Positions 22,560-33,456 of a stretch of DNA of 64,000 bases are shown in pieces (positions within the stretch are counted from its first letter, which is position 1; each line of letters starts with the position of its first letter). The stretch comes from Gerris lacustris (taxonomy: Eukaryota > Arthropoda > Insecta > Hemiptera > Gerridae). The notes below the pieces were generated by a model. The model was not told the origin of the DNA and ran no database searches. It worked only from the letters and a program-made list of their open reading frames with translations. A program made the position numbers and the translations under genes. The stretch lies in NCBI GenBank assembly GCA_951217055.1, contig OX578277.1:115999904-116063903 (forward strand). Direction: 5' to 3'.

Positions 22560-23100
22560 AAAACAGGGAGAAAAGTAAAAGTAGGGCGAAAAAGTAAAGT
22601 AGGGCAAAAAAGTAAAGATTGCAACTTAATTATTTGATAAATAAAAGAAAATGTATGGCTAATGTAATGAAGTTGTTGAAATCAGGTTGGCGGCTTTGCG
22701 CTTTTTCAACGATGTTTATTATTAATTCATTGTTTATAACCTGCATCTAAATAACCTTCTATTTGAGTTTAATTCCAATTCTTATTTGTTTTTAATATTG
22801 AATCTCTTATATCTGCTATTAAAAGTGCTAATAATTATTGTTATTTATTAAAATAATAAATAAAAACTGTGCAATGGACGAAAATGTGTATTTTCTTCCT
22901 ACTGGAGATAAAATATTGTATGTACCTCGTGAGTTAAGTGCCATTATTCCCTTCGCGATAATTAGCTCCCGAGGCGCAGCCGAGGGAGTAGAGTTATTCC
23001 CTCGGCTTTGCCTCGGGATTTAGGGACCATGGTTCCTTCGGCTTCGCCTCAAGAACCAACTTTTTCTCTCATGGAATAATGGCTTACTTTACTCCCTAGG
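22560..23100 (+). repeat. Dispersed repeat J, copy 1
   Basis: The same order of words occurs at 61780-62270: GTAAAGTAGGGCAAAAAAGT, GCTAATGTAATGAAGTTGTT, AACCTTCTATTTGAGTTTAAT, GATAATTAGCTCC, CTTCGGCTTCGCCTC and AATAATGGCTTACTTTACTC. The left end (AGTAAAGTAGGG) and right end (CTTTACTCCCTA) are roughly inverted. The short frame at 22838 is not a gene. Confidence 0.7.
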
Positions 23101-23815
23101 TGCATAAATAACTATATTGATATAAAGAAATTAAAAAGGAATTAAAATTAAAATAAACTAAATAAATAAAATTATATCTAGTTATCTAAGAGGTCTCGCG
23201 GGCACAGACTCTTCAGGCGTCTAGTAGGATTGTCAGGAATAGACCGGGAAAACATAGTCTGTGCACTATAGTGAAGTGGAATGGTCGGAAAGGGAATCGT
23301 GGAAGGATTTGTATCTGGATATGGCTAATTCTCGGACAAAGAGTACTTTGAGGTCGTTGTGAAGAATAAAATTGTATATAAAGAAGGGAACGTCGGCTAT
23401 TTTTCTTTAGGATTTTGGATTGGAAAGATTGGTTACAATAGGAATTGAAGGGCTTGGTGCAACACCAAAGTTCAATGTCATATGTCTATGTGGGCTTGTT
23501 ATAAATAAAAACATTTTTCTGCATGTTGAGTTTAGATGTGTTGTGTAAGAGTCCGTGTAGAAGTTTATTGCGTGTACTGCATGTTTGACTTTCATGTTTA
23601 GTGTGATGTGCCCATGTTAGACGACGATCTAAGTATAGCCTCCAGGTAGCGGATGGAATTGGAATGAGGAATAAGGATTTGGTTTAGGGTAACTGGTTCA
23701 CCACACCCTGCCTTAGAGCGAAGGTAACGTGGGAGCTTTTTTTCTTTTACTTTGATTCGCCATTTCTTAAATCAGGTTTCTAGGAGAAAAAGGTGCTGTT
23801 GGACATGATCGGAAG
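23101..23815. other. Unassigned DNA, possibly LINE-derived
   Basis: 23210-23340 (CAGGCGTCTAGTAGGATTG, GGAATCGTGGAAGGATTTGT) weakly resembles 43945-44065 (TAGGCGTCGAGGAGGGTTTTG, GAGTCGTGGAAGCTTTTGT). Two copies of the same old element are suggested. No intact frame. Confidence 0.35.
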
Positions 23816-23827
23816 CTTTAGCAGTAT

Positions 23828-24135
23828 TAGTAGTAGTAGTAAGGTCCTAGTACTAGTATTAGACGGGTAGGACGAACCAGTTGTTGGAACCTAGCAATTA
23901 GGCCATCTCTTATAGGCCCTTTTTACTATACCCGGTGGTAGAGAGTTCTGACTCATCATACCTCTGTACATTGTACCGCCGAAGCAAGTACACCGTGATC
24001 AATAGTCAGCCATATAAATCAGAGCGTCACGGCGAGGAATCGAACCCACGATCTCATATCGCTCATGATTCAGTGATGGCCGAGCAGACGTAGTAAGTAA
24101 TTTAACCCTTTAACCCTCACGGCCACGCTGGCTCC
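23828..24135 (-). mobile_element. tRNA-related SINE with (TAC)n tail
   Basis: Read on the - strand it has GCCAGCGTGGCCGTGAGGG near its 5' end and a perfect RNA polymerase III B-box GGTTCGATTCC (24036-24046 on +). After a roughly 190-bp body it ends CCTTACTACTACTACTAAT. That tail matches the 3' end of the LINE at 15450-15468, as expected if the LINE machinery mobilises the SINE. The 5' boundary is approximate. Confidence 0.6.
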
Positions 24136-24300
24136 CCGATCGGAGGCTGTACGAGGAGACTTAGGATGCATTTATCGTCGGCAAAGGAAGCAAGAACTGT
24201 TAAAGGATGCTGGGGAACATCGGAAGTACAGATGGAATAAAGGATAGGACTTAAAGCGCTACCTTGGGGCGCCCCTACTTTTAGAAGTACAAAACCGATT
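24136..24300 (-). pseudogene. Jockey-type reverse transcriptase fragment
   Basis: About 50 codons contain GAPQGSALSPILYSI and SFADDKCIL, the B/C regions of non-LTR reverse transcriptases (PQGS-LSP-L-Y and the F/Y-ADD catalytic box). Everything else is missing; the SINE abuts its downstream side. Clearly a dead LINE remnant. Confidence 0.75.
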
Positions 24301-24305
24301 TTCAA

Positions 24306-25800
24306 AAAAAAAAAAAAAAAATGAGTGGTTTGCTAAAAATAGTCCACAGATGAATCCATATTAATTTCAACCATGTGCGCAAATTTATTTTTTCCTAAAA
24401 AATAAGAAATTGAAACAGATCTATATCCCTTGAGACCATTCGTCTAATAGGAAGACGCGAAGAAATTAAGTGCCACACTAATATGGTCACCTATATTAGT
24501 ATACAAAATAGTATTATTAAAATATATAACTTTTTAAATATATTTTAAAAGTATTTGGCAGGTGGTTTTGCTTTCGATTTTCAACATAATCAGATTTATT
24601 TTCATCGATATCTCGGAAACAAGTGCGTCTGTCTGTCTGCGGTCGCGGTCTGTTGTTCAACAATTTTACAAACTCCCCGATATCTTAAATACTATACTCG
24701 TCTAATTTTAACGAAATTTGGATGGTAGGTCATAATTTGGTTACTGTTGATCCCATATCATTCCCCCCTTCCCCTCATTTCTTAACTTAATACATATCTA
24801 GCACTTATAGATGTTTATTAAGTTATATGATATATGACCTATACCTTAATTATTTTTTTTTTTAATTAAAATAAATACATCAATTCAATTAAGATGAAAT
24901 ATTAATCTTGAAATTTACTCACCCATTATTCTGCGATTTGTTTTTAACTAACTATTTAAAAATATTTATTTAAAACATAATAGTTTATCCCTATATTTTA
25001 TTATTTAAAAATAATACAAATTTATTTAAGTATTAAAAATTGTATATCTTGAATTAATAATTACTCTGCTATTGAAATTTTAATTTATTTTAAATTACTT
25101 CATATATTTAGTCATTTTTTTTTTTAAATTGAAATATTTAATTATTTTATAATACTATTATTAATAATGAATTAAATTTATATTGTAGTTGTGTAAACTA
25201 CGGTGGACTAACATTCATTTATATAAATTATTAATTGTTTTTATCAAAGCATACTTGGATATTTTGTAAATATTCCTTTATGACAAAAAGTATATTTTTA
25301 AGTTAACGTTTACAAGTAAAAGTAAGTGACTGAAGTCCTAAAGCAATGTACTCAGGTATATATTGTGTTAGGGGGTTGGTATACTTGATCCCTTCCCCCC
25401 TGTAAAATACAGATACTCCCCTGTGTATCACAGACTAGACCCTTTAGAAACTAGGGTTCTTAGTCGAGAGTGAGTTAGCTACACTGATGCCTTGACACTT
25501 CTATCTAACAGTGTTGCCACTAATGGACTGGACAATAGACAAGTGCAAAGAGGTTTCGAGGGTGTATTGTCAACACTGGTTATCTACTCATTTATAATGT
25601 AAGTCTTTAAGTAGACTTTAATAGGTTAACCTCTTCTTTATAAAGTCTAATTCACTTGGTAATTACTCTTTTAAACATTTATACTTTTATTTTGAAATAA
25701 TTATAAATCAGAAAAGTAAATTTGCTTTATTTATTTGTTTTGTTGGGTGTTGGACAGCTGAGGTCATACACACTCTTAACTTAGATCATATTATTTTCGT
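24306..25800. other. AT-rich intergenic DNA
   Basis: No ORF, RNA gene or bounded element supported. An A-run starts at 24305, and a GTGTGGCAC-type short dispersed word occurs in reverse near 24470. 24900-25320 is very AT-rich. Confidence 0.55.
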
Positions 25801-26960
25801 TCTTCAAGTCGCTTCTTGTTGAACAGAAGATGTATTATTATTCTGAGTTTATAGCTGCGTCACTACGTCAATTTGTTGGAGATATGCGAAAAGGTTTTGT
25901 ACAGCTGTTTCATCGTCTTTTAGAGTTTGTGCAATGGTGGCAGATATTGAGTTGTTGTCGAGTGCATCGAGTCATGGGCAATCGCAAAGTAGATGGTCAA
26001 CTGTTTCCTTTAAGTCCTATGAGCGTGAATTTACATTTTCAATTTTCTTTGCAAAAAGCCTATGGGTGTAAATTTACGTCCTCATGTTTTTCTTGTTTGT
26101 AGGCACAGTACTGCCAGTGTCCAGTGAAATTTATTTAAGTATATCTAGTATAATCTCTTGGCTGTCTGGGGTATTATGAATGTTCACAGAAGAGCCTAGT
26201 AGATATATATATCTAGGGGGTAAGGGTACTAAAACATTTGGCAAAACCAGAACTTGTATGTACTTTTTTCTTGCCCCCCCCCCCCTGGGTTAAATAAATT
26301 GAAATTGTCTAGACTCTAGACTTATGTCAGAAAAAAGTCACAAAAACATTTGTTATATGTACCACTGAAAAAGTAATAGAAATACGAAGACTCAATATGA
26401 GGAAAAATTGGGTCGAAAAACACAATTTTTCCGAACTTTAGGCACATTTTCCGGGAAAACTGTACGTATATGAGAAGTTTTGACTTCAGATTCTGATTCA
26501 GCAACCTCGAAAACATAAATTTCAGGTAAAATTTTCTTGGGGACAGAAAGTTCGTTAAATATTGCAGAACAGTGTTCTTAAGCCTATAATTATAATAGGC
26601 AGAGAAAACAGATGACGTCTTAAAATAAGTGTGATACATTTATTGTGTAAGGTAGAAAAAACCTCAGGCCAGAGGAATAACCTTGCAATATATACCTCAG
26701 TCCTCAAAGGGTCTTGTCCGCAGAGATTACAAGATGGAGGTTCTTGTTTGGTAATAAGGTGGAGATGTGTCAGTCGTGTATGTCCAATCCGTAGTCTTGA
26801 CAATATTGTCTCTTGGAATCTGTTAAGTCTGCAGCTTGTCTTCAAAGTTTTGATAAGGGGTTCAACAAATTTCAATTTTGTGTTTTTTTCATGTGTTCAT
26901 TTCAATGTTAAGGCTGCTGTTCCACGAGTCCTGCCATTGTTGCCGAAGGGCTGACTGCAC
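25800..26960 (-). pseudogene. Decayed LINE, C-terminal region of ORF2
   Basis: On the - strand 26960-26690 reads SALRQQWQDSWN, then after a break RFQETILSRLRIGHTRLTH and EPPSCNLCGQ. This is the post-RNase-H arginine-rich helix and CxxC knuckle of jockey/I-type LINEs. The expected continuation, TVDHLLCDCP followed by NLFAYLQQIDVV, is found at about 26010-25845. The two halves are separated by about 600 bp of unrelated AT-rich sequence, so the copy has been interrupted. Several in-frame stops are present. The + strand frames at 25830 and 26631 are shadows. Confidence 0.6.
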
Positions 26961-27023
26961 ATGGCTGAAAAGATTATTATCTTGTTGTAGATAAAAATTA
27001 AGTGAAATATTTTTATTAATAAT

Positions 27024-27084
27024 AAATGAATCGAAATGTTTTAGTCAACTGTAAATGAATCGAAATGTTTTAGTCAACTGTAAA
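27024..27084. repeat. Two-copy tandem repeat, 29-bp unit
   Basis: AAATGAATCGAAATGTTTTA followed by GTCAACTGT is present twice in direct succession. Confidence 0.8.
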
Positions 27085-27692
27085 TGTTACTTTAATGGTT
27101 TTTCTTTTTTGTGTGAGAGTTTTAACTTTTGTATTCTATTATAAAGACGTTAGAAGGAAAGCGACAAAAGTAAAAATAAATTGACAAAAAAGTGGAAAGT
27201 AAGACGTCGAAGAGCAGGAGGCAATGTCTGTTCTAGAGTGACATGCATTGTTGTGCAGGGTTGAGAGCTCGTTATTAATTCATGGGTATTTAATGGAATG
27301 TTTGAAAGGGGTTTCTTTACAGATGGAAATGCTGTTATTAAGAGTAAATAACAGAAAAGGGTGATTGGTGGCGCTGTACAACGGTAAATCTAACGAACTA
27401 CACACAATCAGTACGGTGGATTTCACAGGTACAGTGACGTGGTAAGTGCAATTGATATGGGGGATGTATGTATACTGTATACTGTATACCTCTCTTAATA
27501 CACAATCAACACACGGAAAAAATGTCTATACATATATACAATTTCTGTGAGTGTATACAGGGTGTATCAATAAATTCTTAATGGTGTAAGAGCTATAAGC
27601 AAAAGTAACCTGCCAATTAGTGTGGCACATAGCTTCCTCGCGATCTATTTTGCACACTTTAATGATCTTATACCATTAAAATCTATTATTGT

Positions 27693-27879
27693 CAACAAGT
27701 GGTGATATTCTTCGTGATGATAACAAGTGGTGATATCCTTCGTGATGATAACAAGAGGTGATATTCTTCGTGATGATAACAAGTGGTGATATTGTTCGTG
27801 ATGATAACAAGTGGTGATATCCTTCGTGATGATAACAAGTGGTGATATTCTTCGTGATGATAACAAGTGGTGATATTCT
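27693..27879. repeat. 28-bp minisatellite, 6.7 copies
   Basis: Unit TAACAAGTGGTGATATTCTT followed by CGTGATGA, seven successive units with one or two substitutions each (TTC/TCC/TTG variants). Since 28 is not a multiple of three, the open reading frames across it in two - strand frames (YHHEEYHHLL-type repeats) are artefacts of a stop-free unit. Confidence 0.9.
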
Positions 27880-28262
27880 CCATATGAACTTCTCAACTTA
27901 TTCATTCATCTACACAAATTTTTTCTCATTTTAATTTGAAATCAAAATTTTCTGTTGTAATAATATTTATCTGGCATCGCCCTGGAGTTTTACTTTCCTA
28001 AAGCCGACACAACACTTACCTGCTTTCGGAAACTTCTGTCTGAATCGGAATCAGAGTGCCCTGTGCCCGTACCTAAATGTACTTTTAATCAGAGTAATGT
28101 TTGCTCACCAGAAACAATTTGACAAAAAAAAAAGAATAAAGAATATCGAGACATAATATAAACATCGTCTGAAGATTAAGAGAGCAAGTGGAGTTGATAT
28201 CAATATAGAATAATAAAAATGGAAAGCCTCTCCACTAATTAAATGTTTATTTAACAGAACTA

Positions 28263-28820
28263 GCTTTCAGAGTTCTAGCTTCAATTCGTACTGAACCAGA
28301 GTCTGTCTCGCCTCCATCCAAACGTTGGTGCACATTGCCCTATGTAGGTGAGTTCACGGAGAAAGTCCTACGCCTTCTACGAAAACACGACATGGCTGTA
28401 GCGCTAAAATCCTCTGGTTCTCTTAGGAGTATATTTTCGCGCCCTAAGGACAAGGTGGATCTTTTGGACCGTAGCGGGGTCTATTTGTTGAAGTGCGGTA
28501 TTTGCTCTTCATCCTATGTCGGCCAAACCGGGCGTCGCTTCCGAACCAGGGTCAGTGAACACATGAGGAACTCAGACAGTCGTTTCTCCGCTCATCTTCA
28601 GGATGCAGAGCACCACCATGGACAACACGAAGTGGCGTTGTTACATTTCACAACTAAAGGCCCTAAACTTAATTCCTTGGAAAGCCTGGAGATTCGGAGA
28701 AACCTGGAGAATGGAGGGGAATTGTCCCTTAATGAGAGGGGGGAGGGCGGGTCCTCTATACTGCTAGACACGCTTAGTAATATCCCCCGCCCTCCAGTCC
28801 GGTTTTTGTCTCTCTTGTGA
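28263..28820 (+). pseudogene. Penelope pol C-terminus: linker and GIY-YIG endonuclease
   Basis: The frame is open from the inverted repeat edge (AFRVLASIRTEPESV) through LPYVGEFTEKVLRLLRKH, the conserved linker just after the Penelope RT. It continues into the GIY-YIG domain: SGVYLLKCG, then SSYVGQTGRRFRTRVSEH with the catalytic arginine region, and stops at 28818-28820. The reverse transcriptase itself is absent, so this is a truncated gene. GIY-YIG nicks DNA to prime retrotransposition in this class. The - strand frame at 28598 is a shadow. Confidence 0.85.
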
Positions 28821-29240
28821 CTCAACGTCGGGTTTTTTCCTTACCTTTTACCGGGAATTATTTATTTCATTTTTAACTTTTTTATAACTATTTATGACTT
28901 TTTTGGAACTATTCATCTCCTTGATTTTGCTTATTTTTATTTGTTAATTTATTCTATAATTTTTATTTAATTTAATTTTATTAATTGATTAATTATCTTT
29001 ATTGATTAATTTTGATTCTTATGTCACTTTTGTTTGATCACATTATTCTGGTTATTTAATTGTTTCCCCTTCGTTTACATTTACTTATTATTTTTATTGT
29101 TACCTCTAATTTTATTTATTTAACGTTTATTAACTTCTTTTTAACTTTTTTTTTATTTTTTTTTTTTTATTTTTTTTTTTTTTATTGTGCTGAACTGCTT
29201 GTGTTTGTAAAATTCTTACGTAGTTGATTGTTTCTTATTG

Positions 29241-29284
29241 TAGGCACTGATGATGGCCGAGAGGCCGAAAGCTAGTTCTGTTAA
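29241..29284 (+). ncRNA. Hammerhead-ribozyme-like motif of the Penelope element
   Basis: Core CTGATGA at 29247-29253, helix II GGCC-GAGA-GGCC (29255-29266) and GAAA at 29267-29270 are present. A three-base helix III (AGC/GTT around a TA loop) then leads to a candidate cleavage base C29278. TGTT after it can pair with GGCA before the core (two Watson-Crick and two G-T pairs). One extra T (29254) sits between the core and helix II. Minimal hammerheads with tiny helix III are known in Penelope elements. Catalytic competence here is unproven. Confidence 0.5.
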
Positions 29285-29498
29285 ATAAACATTTAATTAG
29301 TGGAGAGGCTTTCCATTTTTATTATTCTATACATAATATAAACTTTTTAAGTGGCACTCATAAACTTTGTTACCCAAATAACTTTAATGTGTCAATATTG
29401 CCTTTATAGTTAAGTAGACTAAATTTTATTATTACCTTTGCGCACAGAAGTGTGATGAACCTTTGTCAGCAAGTTCTTTAGACTAAATGCCCCTTTTA

Positions 29499-29966
29499 GG
29501 TTTCTGTACAAAGTACAAAAAGAAACCTTATATAACGGCTCTGTCTGTCTGTCTGTTCGTTGCTTGTATCAATTCTAAACTACTATAGCTAGGATCATGA
29601 AATTCGGCACACAGGTGGATCTCGGCATTTGAGACAACTGGACACATTTTGGATTTTTCACACTTATTATTTTCAAGATGGCGGCCAATATGGCGGGCGA
29701 CTAAAAATAGTTTTTAGACACCATGACATGTTATATATCATTTTAAAGGTCTTGAAATGAAAAAAAAGAATATGCAACTATAAAAATTTCACACGTAATA
29801 TTTTCAAGATGGCGGCCAATATGGTGGGTAACTAAACATTGTTTTAGTTACCATAACATGTTATACATGAATTTAAAGGTCTTGAAGAGTAGAAAAAGAA
29901 TATTACTATTTATAATTAGTGTAATTATATTACACTTAATAATTTTAACTTTAATGTACAGAAACC
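29499..29966. mobile_element. Small TIR element, repeat K
   Basis: GGTTTCTGTACA at 29499-29510 is inverted as TGTACAGAAACC at 29955-29966. The interior contains the word CAAGATGGCGGCCAATATGG twice (about 29677 and 29803) and the CTGTCTGTCTGT start seen in other local repeats. No target duplication resolved; class unknown. Confidence 0.45.
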
Positions 29967-30466
29967 GTCGATTATCGCCCCCACGTACTTACGTGAAGCG
30001 CGCCTTACTTGTTTCTTTAGTTATTCACACAAATGATGTTCTACAGGAGGTAAACAAACAGAGAGTGGGTGATGAATTGATTGTTTCCCCCAAAACACCT
30101 GATTTACTTAGCTACCCACCCAAGGGCAGTGGTTAGCTTTCTATGGGTGGGTAACCAAGTAAATTGATACGAAATAAAATTGTAAATTTAACATACAATT
30201 TATAATATTGGAAGTATATTAAAAAAAGATATATATATTTATTTCAAAGTTTTACATTAATTTTTTTCTTTTCTTAATCTTTTTTTTACAAATTTTAAGC
30301 AAAGTTTTTTTTTAAAAAATCATCATAAATACAAATTTGTTTTACAAATTTTCTTGGTGCTAAATTGAAAAACAACAACAACAAAACAACGGTTCATACA
30401 TTAATTACAATTTTATAATTATAATAATGATATATTTATATAATTCGTTAATTTTATTTAATAATG

Positions 30467-30532
<66 letters not shown>

Positions 30533-30634
30533 ATAAAAGGTAGAGATCTTTAACAATAATTAATTATTTATTTTGGGTCATGAACTACCCCCACAATATT
30601 TTTTTGTTTAGTTTAAATAAAAATAAGTGATACA

Positions 30635-30706
<72 letters not shown>

Positions 30707-31000
30707 TATAGAGGGGCATTTTCATCCTTAAAAAGTTATATAATTTAAAATTTATTCTTTTATACAAGCTGAATTTATATAAATTTATATTAAAAATATT
30801 TCTAAAATTCAAAATTCGTATTAAACACAGATATATTAGTACGATATTTATTTTAAAATTTCTTATACAATATTATAAATATATTTATAAAAAGTAATTT
30901 ATATATGTATGTACAAATTATTAATATAATATATAAAACAATTATTAATGTCCATCTTTATTTACAATTAGATTAAAACTTTTTTAAAAATTATATACAG
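29967..31000. other. Very AT-rich DNA with two (TA)n microsatellites
   Basis: (TA)n tracts at about 30472-30529 and 30637-30706. No gene; the frame ending at 30136 is accidental. Confidence 0.6.
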
Positions 31001-31129
31001 TTTATTTATAATATATAGCTTGGTTTTTACCGAACAAGTTTATTTATAATAAATAGCTTGGTTTTTACCGAACAAGTTTATTTATAATAAATAGCTTGGT
31101 TTTTACCGAGCAAGTTCATTTATAATATG
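31001..31129. repeat. 38-bp tandem repeat, 3.4 copies
   Basis: The unit contains TAGCTTGGTTTTTACCGAAC followed by AAGTTTATTTATAATAAA. Three copies with one or two differences, and a partial fourth. Confidence 0.85.
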
Positions 31130-31539
31130 TGTATATTTATAATGTACAGAGTGTATCGCAAAGTAACGCAGAGCCTCTGAGTAATGATTTCATCAAGTTA
31201 AATTAAGTTCAAAATAAATAATGACAAAATTATGTCTTTAGCTTTTTTGAAAGAGTAGCAATCAAAATATAGTGTTCATAATATGTAAATATATCAATAA
31301 TACAACATATATATGTATCAATTTAAAATCGAAAATCTAGTGGATATATTTATAAGGATTCAAGAGGCTGCTGAATCAGCTGTTTATTAATAAACAGGGA
31401 AATACTGGGTCAAGGTTAAGTACAAGGTATAATCAGTGGTAAAATGCTAAGCAGCAAAACACCCATGCATTACTGGTCAAACAAATAGCTCAAAATGAAG
31501 GAGTTCAAAAGTATTAACAGCTATTGTAAGGGGTAAATC

Positions 31540-32498
31540 CAGGCCCGCGGTAAGCATGTGATGCGCTCTGGGCCCAGGAGACACCCGCGCCCTAAACCCC
31601 CCCCCCCCCCGATTTTGACGATATTTGGCATACATATTCAGAAAAATCATACCCCGAGGCTAAATCGAGAAATGCATTTTAGCCCTAAAAAACGGTTCCG
31701 ACGATTTTTATTAAAAACTTCTTAAATTCGAATCTGACCCCTACATAAGCCGTTTTCCCGGGAAAAATCTAGTTCCTGAGAAAATAGCTTAAAACGCGGA
31801 CGGATTCACCGCCGAGGAGAAGTTATTTTTATGATAAATTTTCATGAAATGTTCAATAATAATTAAATGTAACTACCAAAACTTGCAATTGGAAAATACT
31901 GGGCTAAGTGTTATGAACTCGTATATGAGAAGGTTTGTCTAAGTTGTCTCAGACCGATTTTTTCATAGTAAATTCAATAATTATATCTTCAAAATCTTCC
32001 CAATGAAAAGAACCATAAAATTGTTTAGTTTATTATTGTCTCATATAAAGAGAAAATTTTAGTTTGATGGATTTACACGTTTTGAGGTCCCCTTAGTCCA
32101 AAAAAGTGGTTTTTAAAAAATATTTGGTTGTCGTCTATCTATGAAGACGCCTGGAGCCTAAACTACTTGGCCGACTTTGACGAAATTTGGCATACATGTT
32201 CAAAAGAATCATACCCCGAGGCGAGAAATTAATTTTAGCTTCAAATCTGGATTTGCGGGCGTTACCTCCGAAAACTCTGAAAAAACATGAAAACAAGTTA
32301 TTTCTCGAAAACGGTTCTGACGATTTTGATTAGAAAATGCTAAAATGTAGTCAAAACAAATCTGACGGTATAAGCGGTTTTCCCGGGAATAATTTAGTTC
32401 CTGAGAAAATAGATTTTGTTTGGCCTAACCTCGTGCGCCCCAAAACCTCTGCGCCCCTGCGCCGGGGCCCACCGGACCCATTTGTTAAATAGGCCCTG
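31540..32498. mobile_element. hAT-like element with perfect 8-bp TSD
   Basis: Identical GGTAAATC flanks lie at 31532-31539 and 32499-32506. Ends CAGGCCCGCGG and CAGGGCCTATT (reverse complement of right end) share only the CAGG-CC core typical of hAT. The interior consists largely of two same-strand copies of repeat A (about 31600-31960 and 32050-32410). Confidence 0.6.
31600..32410 (+). repeat. Two direct copies of dispersed repeat A
   Basis: Copies at 31600-31960 and 32050-32410 both contain TTTGGCATACAT, ATCATACCCCGAGGC, AAACGGTTC-GACGATTTT and CCGTTTTCCCGGGAA or equivalent. The first lacks part of the B-box (GGATTCACCGCCGAGG). Both are non-coding. Confidence 0.6.
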
Positions 32499-32506
32499 GG
32501 TAAATC

Positions 32507-33105
32507 TTTTATGCTGGTGACTTCAGGGTTTTCTGAAGCTATATGTCAGAATTAAGATAGCCGTTTAAAACTCTTAATTGTGTGATGCTTGTTTCGTCAA
32601 AAATTCACAGTTGTTTTGAGTTTAATTTATCTCGACCAGTACAGTGAGTGAACAAGATAAATCCTCCTAATTTCTGTATTCGATTTAATTACGAATTGTT
32701 TGAATACTTTGTGATTTCGACCTTGTCTATTAATTAGTTAATTTATGACTTTCGACTTAAATTAAATTTTACTGCAAACATTTATTATTATTATTTGATT
32801 GTAACCAGTTAAAAGCTGGCTCAAAAGTAATTTTGTTCTTTATTTTCAACATATACGAATTCGTTCCCCAGTAATGCGGCCTAATTTATGATACACCCTG
32901 TATAATATTTTATAATGATACACATTAATTTATTTAAAAAAATAAATATAAGAAAATATTTATGGTTCAAAAGAGAGTGAAGAAGTAAATATATAAGCAT
33001 CGGCCAATAAACACCTTGTTTTAGAGATTTTGCGTTTTGCTTTATTTTTTTCAAGAGACCGCTTTATTACTTTATATTATTATTTCTTTATATCACATAT
33101 GACAT
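32507..33105. other. AT-rich intergenic DNA
   Basis: No gene, RNA or bounded repeat recognised apart from the mariner-like right end at 32890. Confidence 0.5.
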
Positions 33106-33435
33106 GTGATTTTAAAAATGAGCGCAGGCAGTTGCCTCGTCACCTCCAAGATGCTAATTGATGCAAACCTAGTGGCACAAACTCAAAAGAAAACTATGTA
33201 TGGGAAAGTATGTTTGTACGATGCAGTTGTAGAGGACCATAAGAGTAACAAGATGATGAGATGGAATAAGATGATGAGGCAACTGCCTGATGCTTCCAGT
33301 AGTGGAAGCAAAACGTCGGACTTGAGGGTGTCCCAAAGAGGTCTTTGGGACACTGATTTCACCGAAGAAACCAAGTTATTGATTACGAGTCAAGCCGAGG
33401 AAGTCTGCGCACTAAGTTCACTTGAATCAAGTTGA
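33106..33435 (+). CDS. Unrecognised ORF, 109 codons
   Basis: Opens at ATT/ATG (ATG at 33118) and reads MSAGSCLVTSKMLIDANL with a later internal repeat NKMMRWNKMMR. Composition is protein-like and more GC-balanced than the flanks, but no domain is recognised. Two perfect hairpins (33293-33308 and 33328-33353) fall inside it, which is odd for a coding exon. It lies just 5' of a mariner derivative and could be transposon-related. Low confidence that it is a gene. Confidence 0.25.
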   Translation: MILKMSAGSCLVTSKMLIDANLVAQTQKKTMYGKVCLYDAVVEDHKSNKMMRWNKMMRQLPDASSSGSKTSDLRVSQRGLWDTDFTEETKLLITSQAEEVCALSSLESS

Positions 33436-33456
33436 AACTTTACATTCGTTGTATCC

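Larger units (their letters stand above)
28164..29330 (+). mobile_element. Penelope-like element derivative with inverted termini
   Basis: A 13-bp direct repeat ACATAATATAAAC at 28151-28163 and 29331-29343 brackets the element. Inside, about 65 bp at 28204-28268 is repeated perfectly inverted at 29267-29331 (AATAATAAAAATGGAAAGCC, CTCTCCACTAATTAAATG, TTTATTTAACAGAACTAGC). Some 40 bp precede the left inverted arm; such an extra tail beside the terminal repeat is known for Penelope elements. Only the C-terminal part of the pol gene is present. A hammerhead-like motif overlaps the right arm. Confidence 0.8.
31147..32900. mobile_element. Possible mariner-like shell around the hAT element
   Basis: TA then CAGAGTGTATC at 31145-31157, and GATACACCCTG then TA at 32890-32902, form a short inverted pair with TA duplications. 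Similarity stops after about 12 bp and no transposase is inside, so this may be chance. A related CAGGGTGTATC end occurs at about 27560. Confidence 0.3.

Noticed and set aside
25500..25560. Third glycine-zipper start, from a similar leader ACAGTGTTGCC before an ATG
   Set aside because: The frame reads MDWTIDKCKEV and has none of the conserved core.
27693..27879. CRISPR-like regular repeat array
   Set aside because: Units are head-to-tail with no spacers, and the context is eukaryotic.
27645..27905. His/Ser-rich reading frames on the - strand
   Set aside because: They are translations of a 28-bp minisatellite with no stop codon in the unit.
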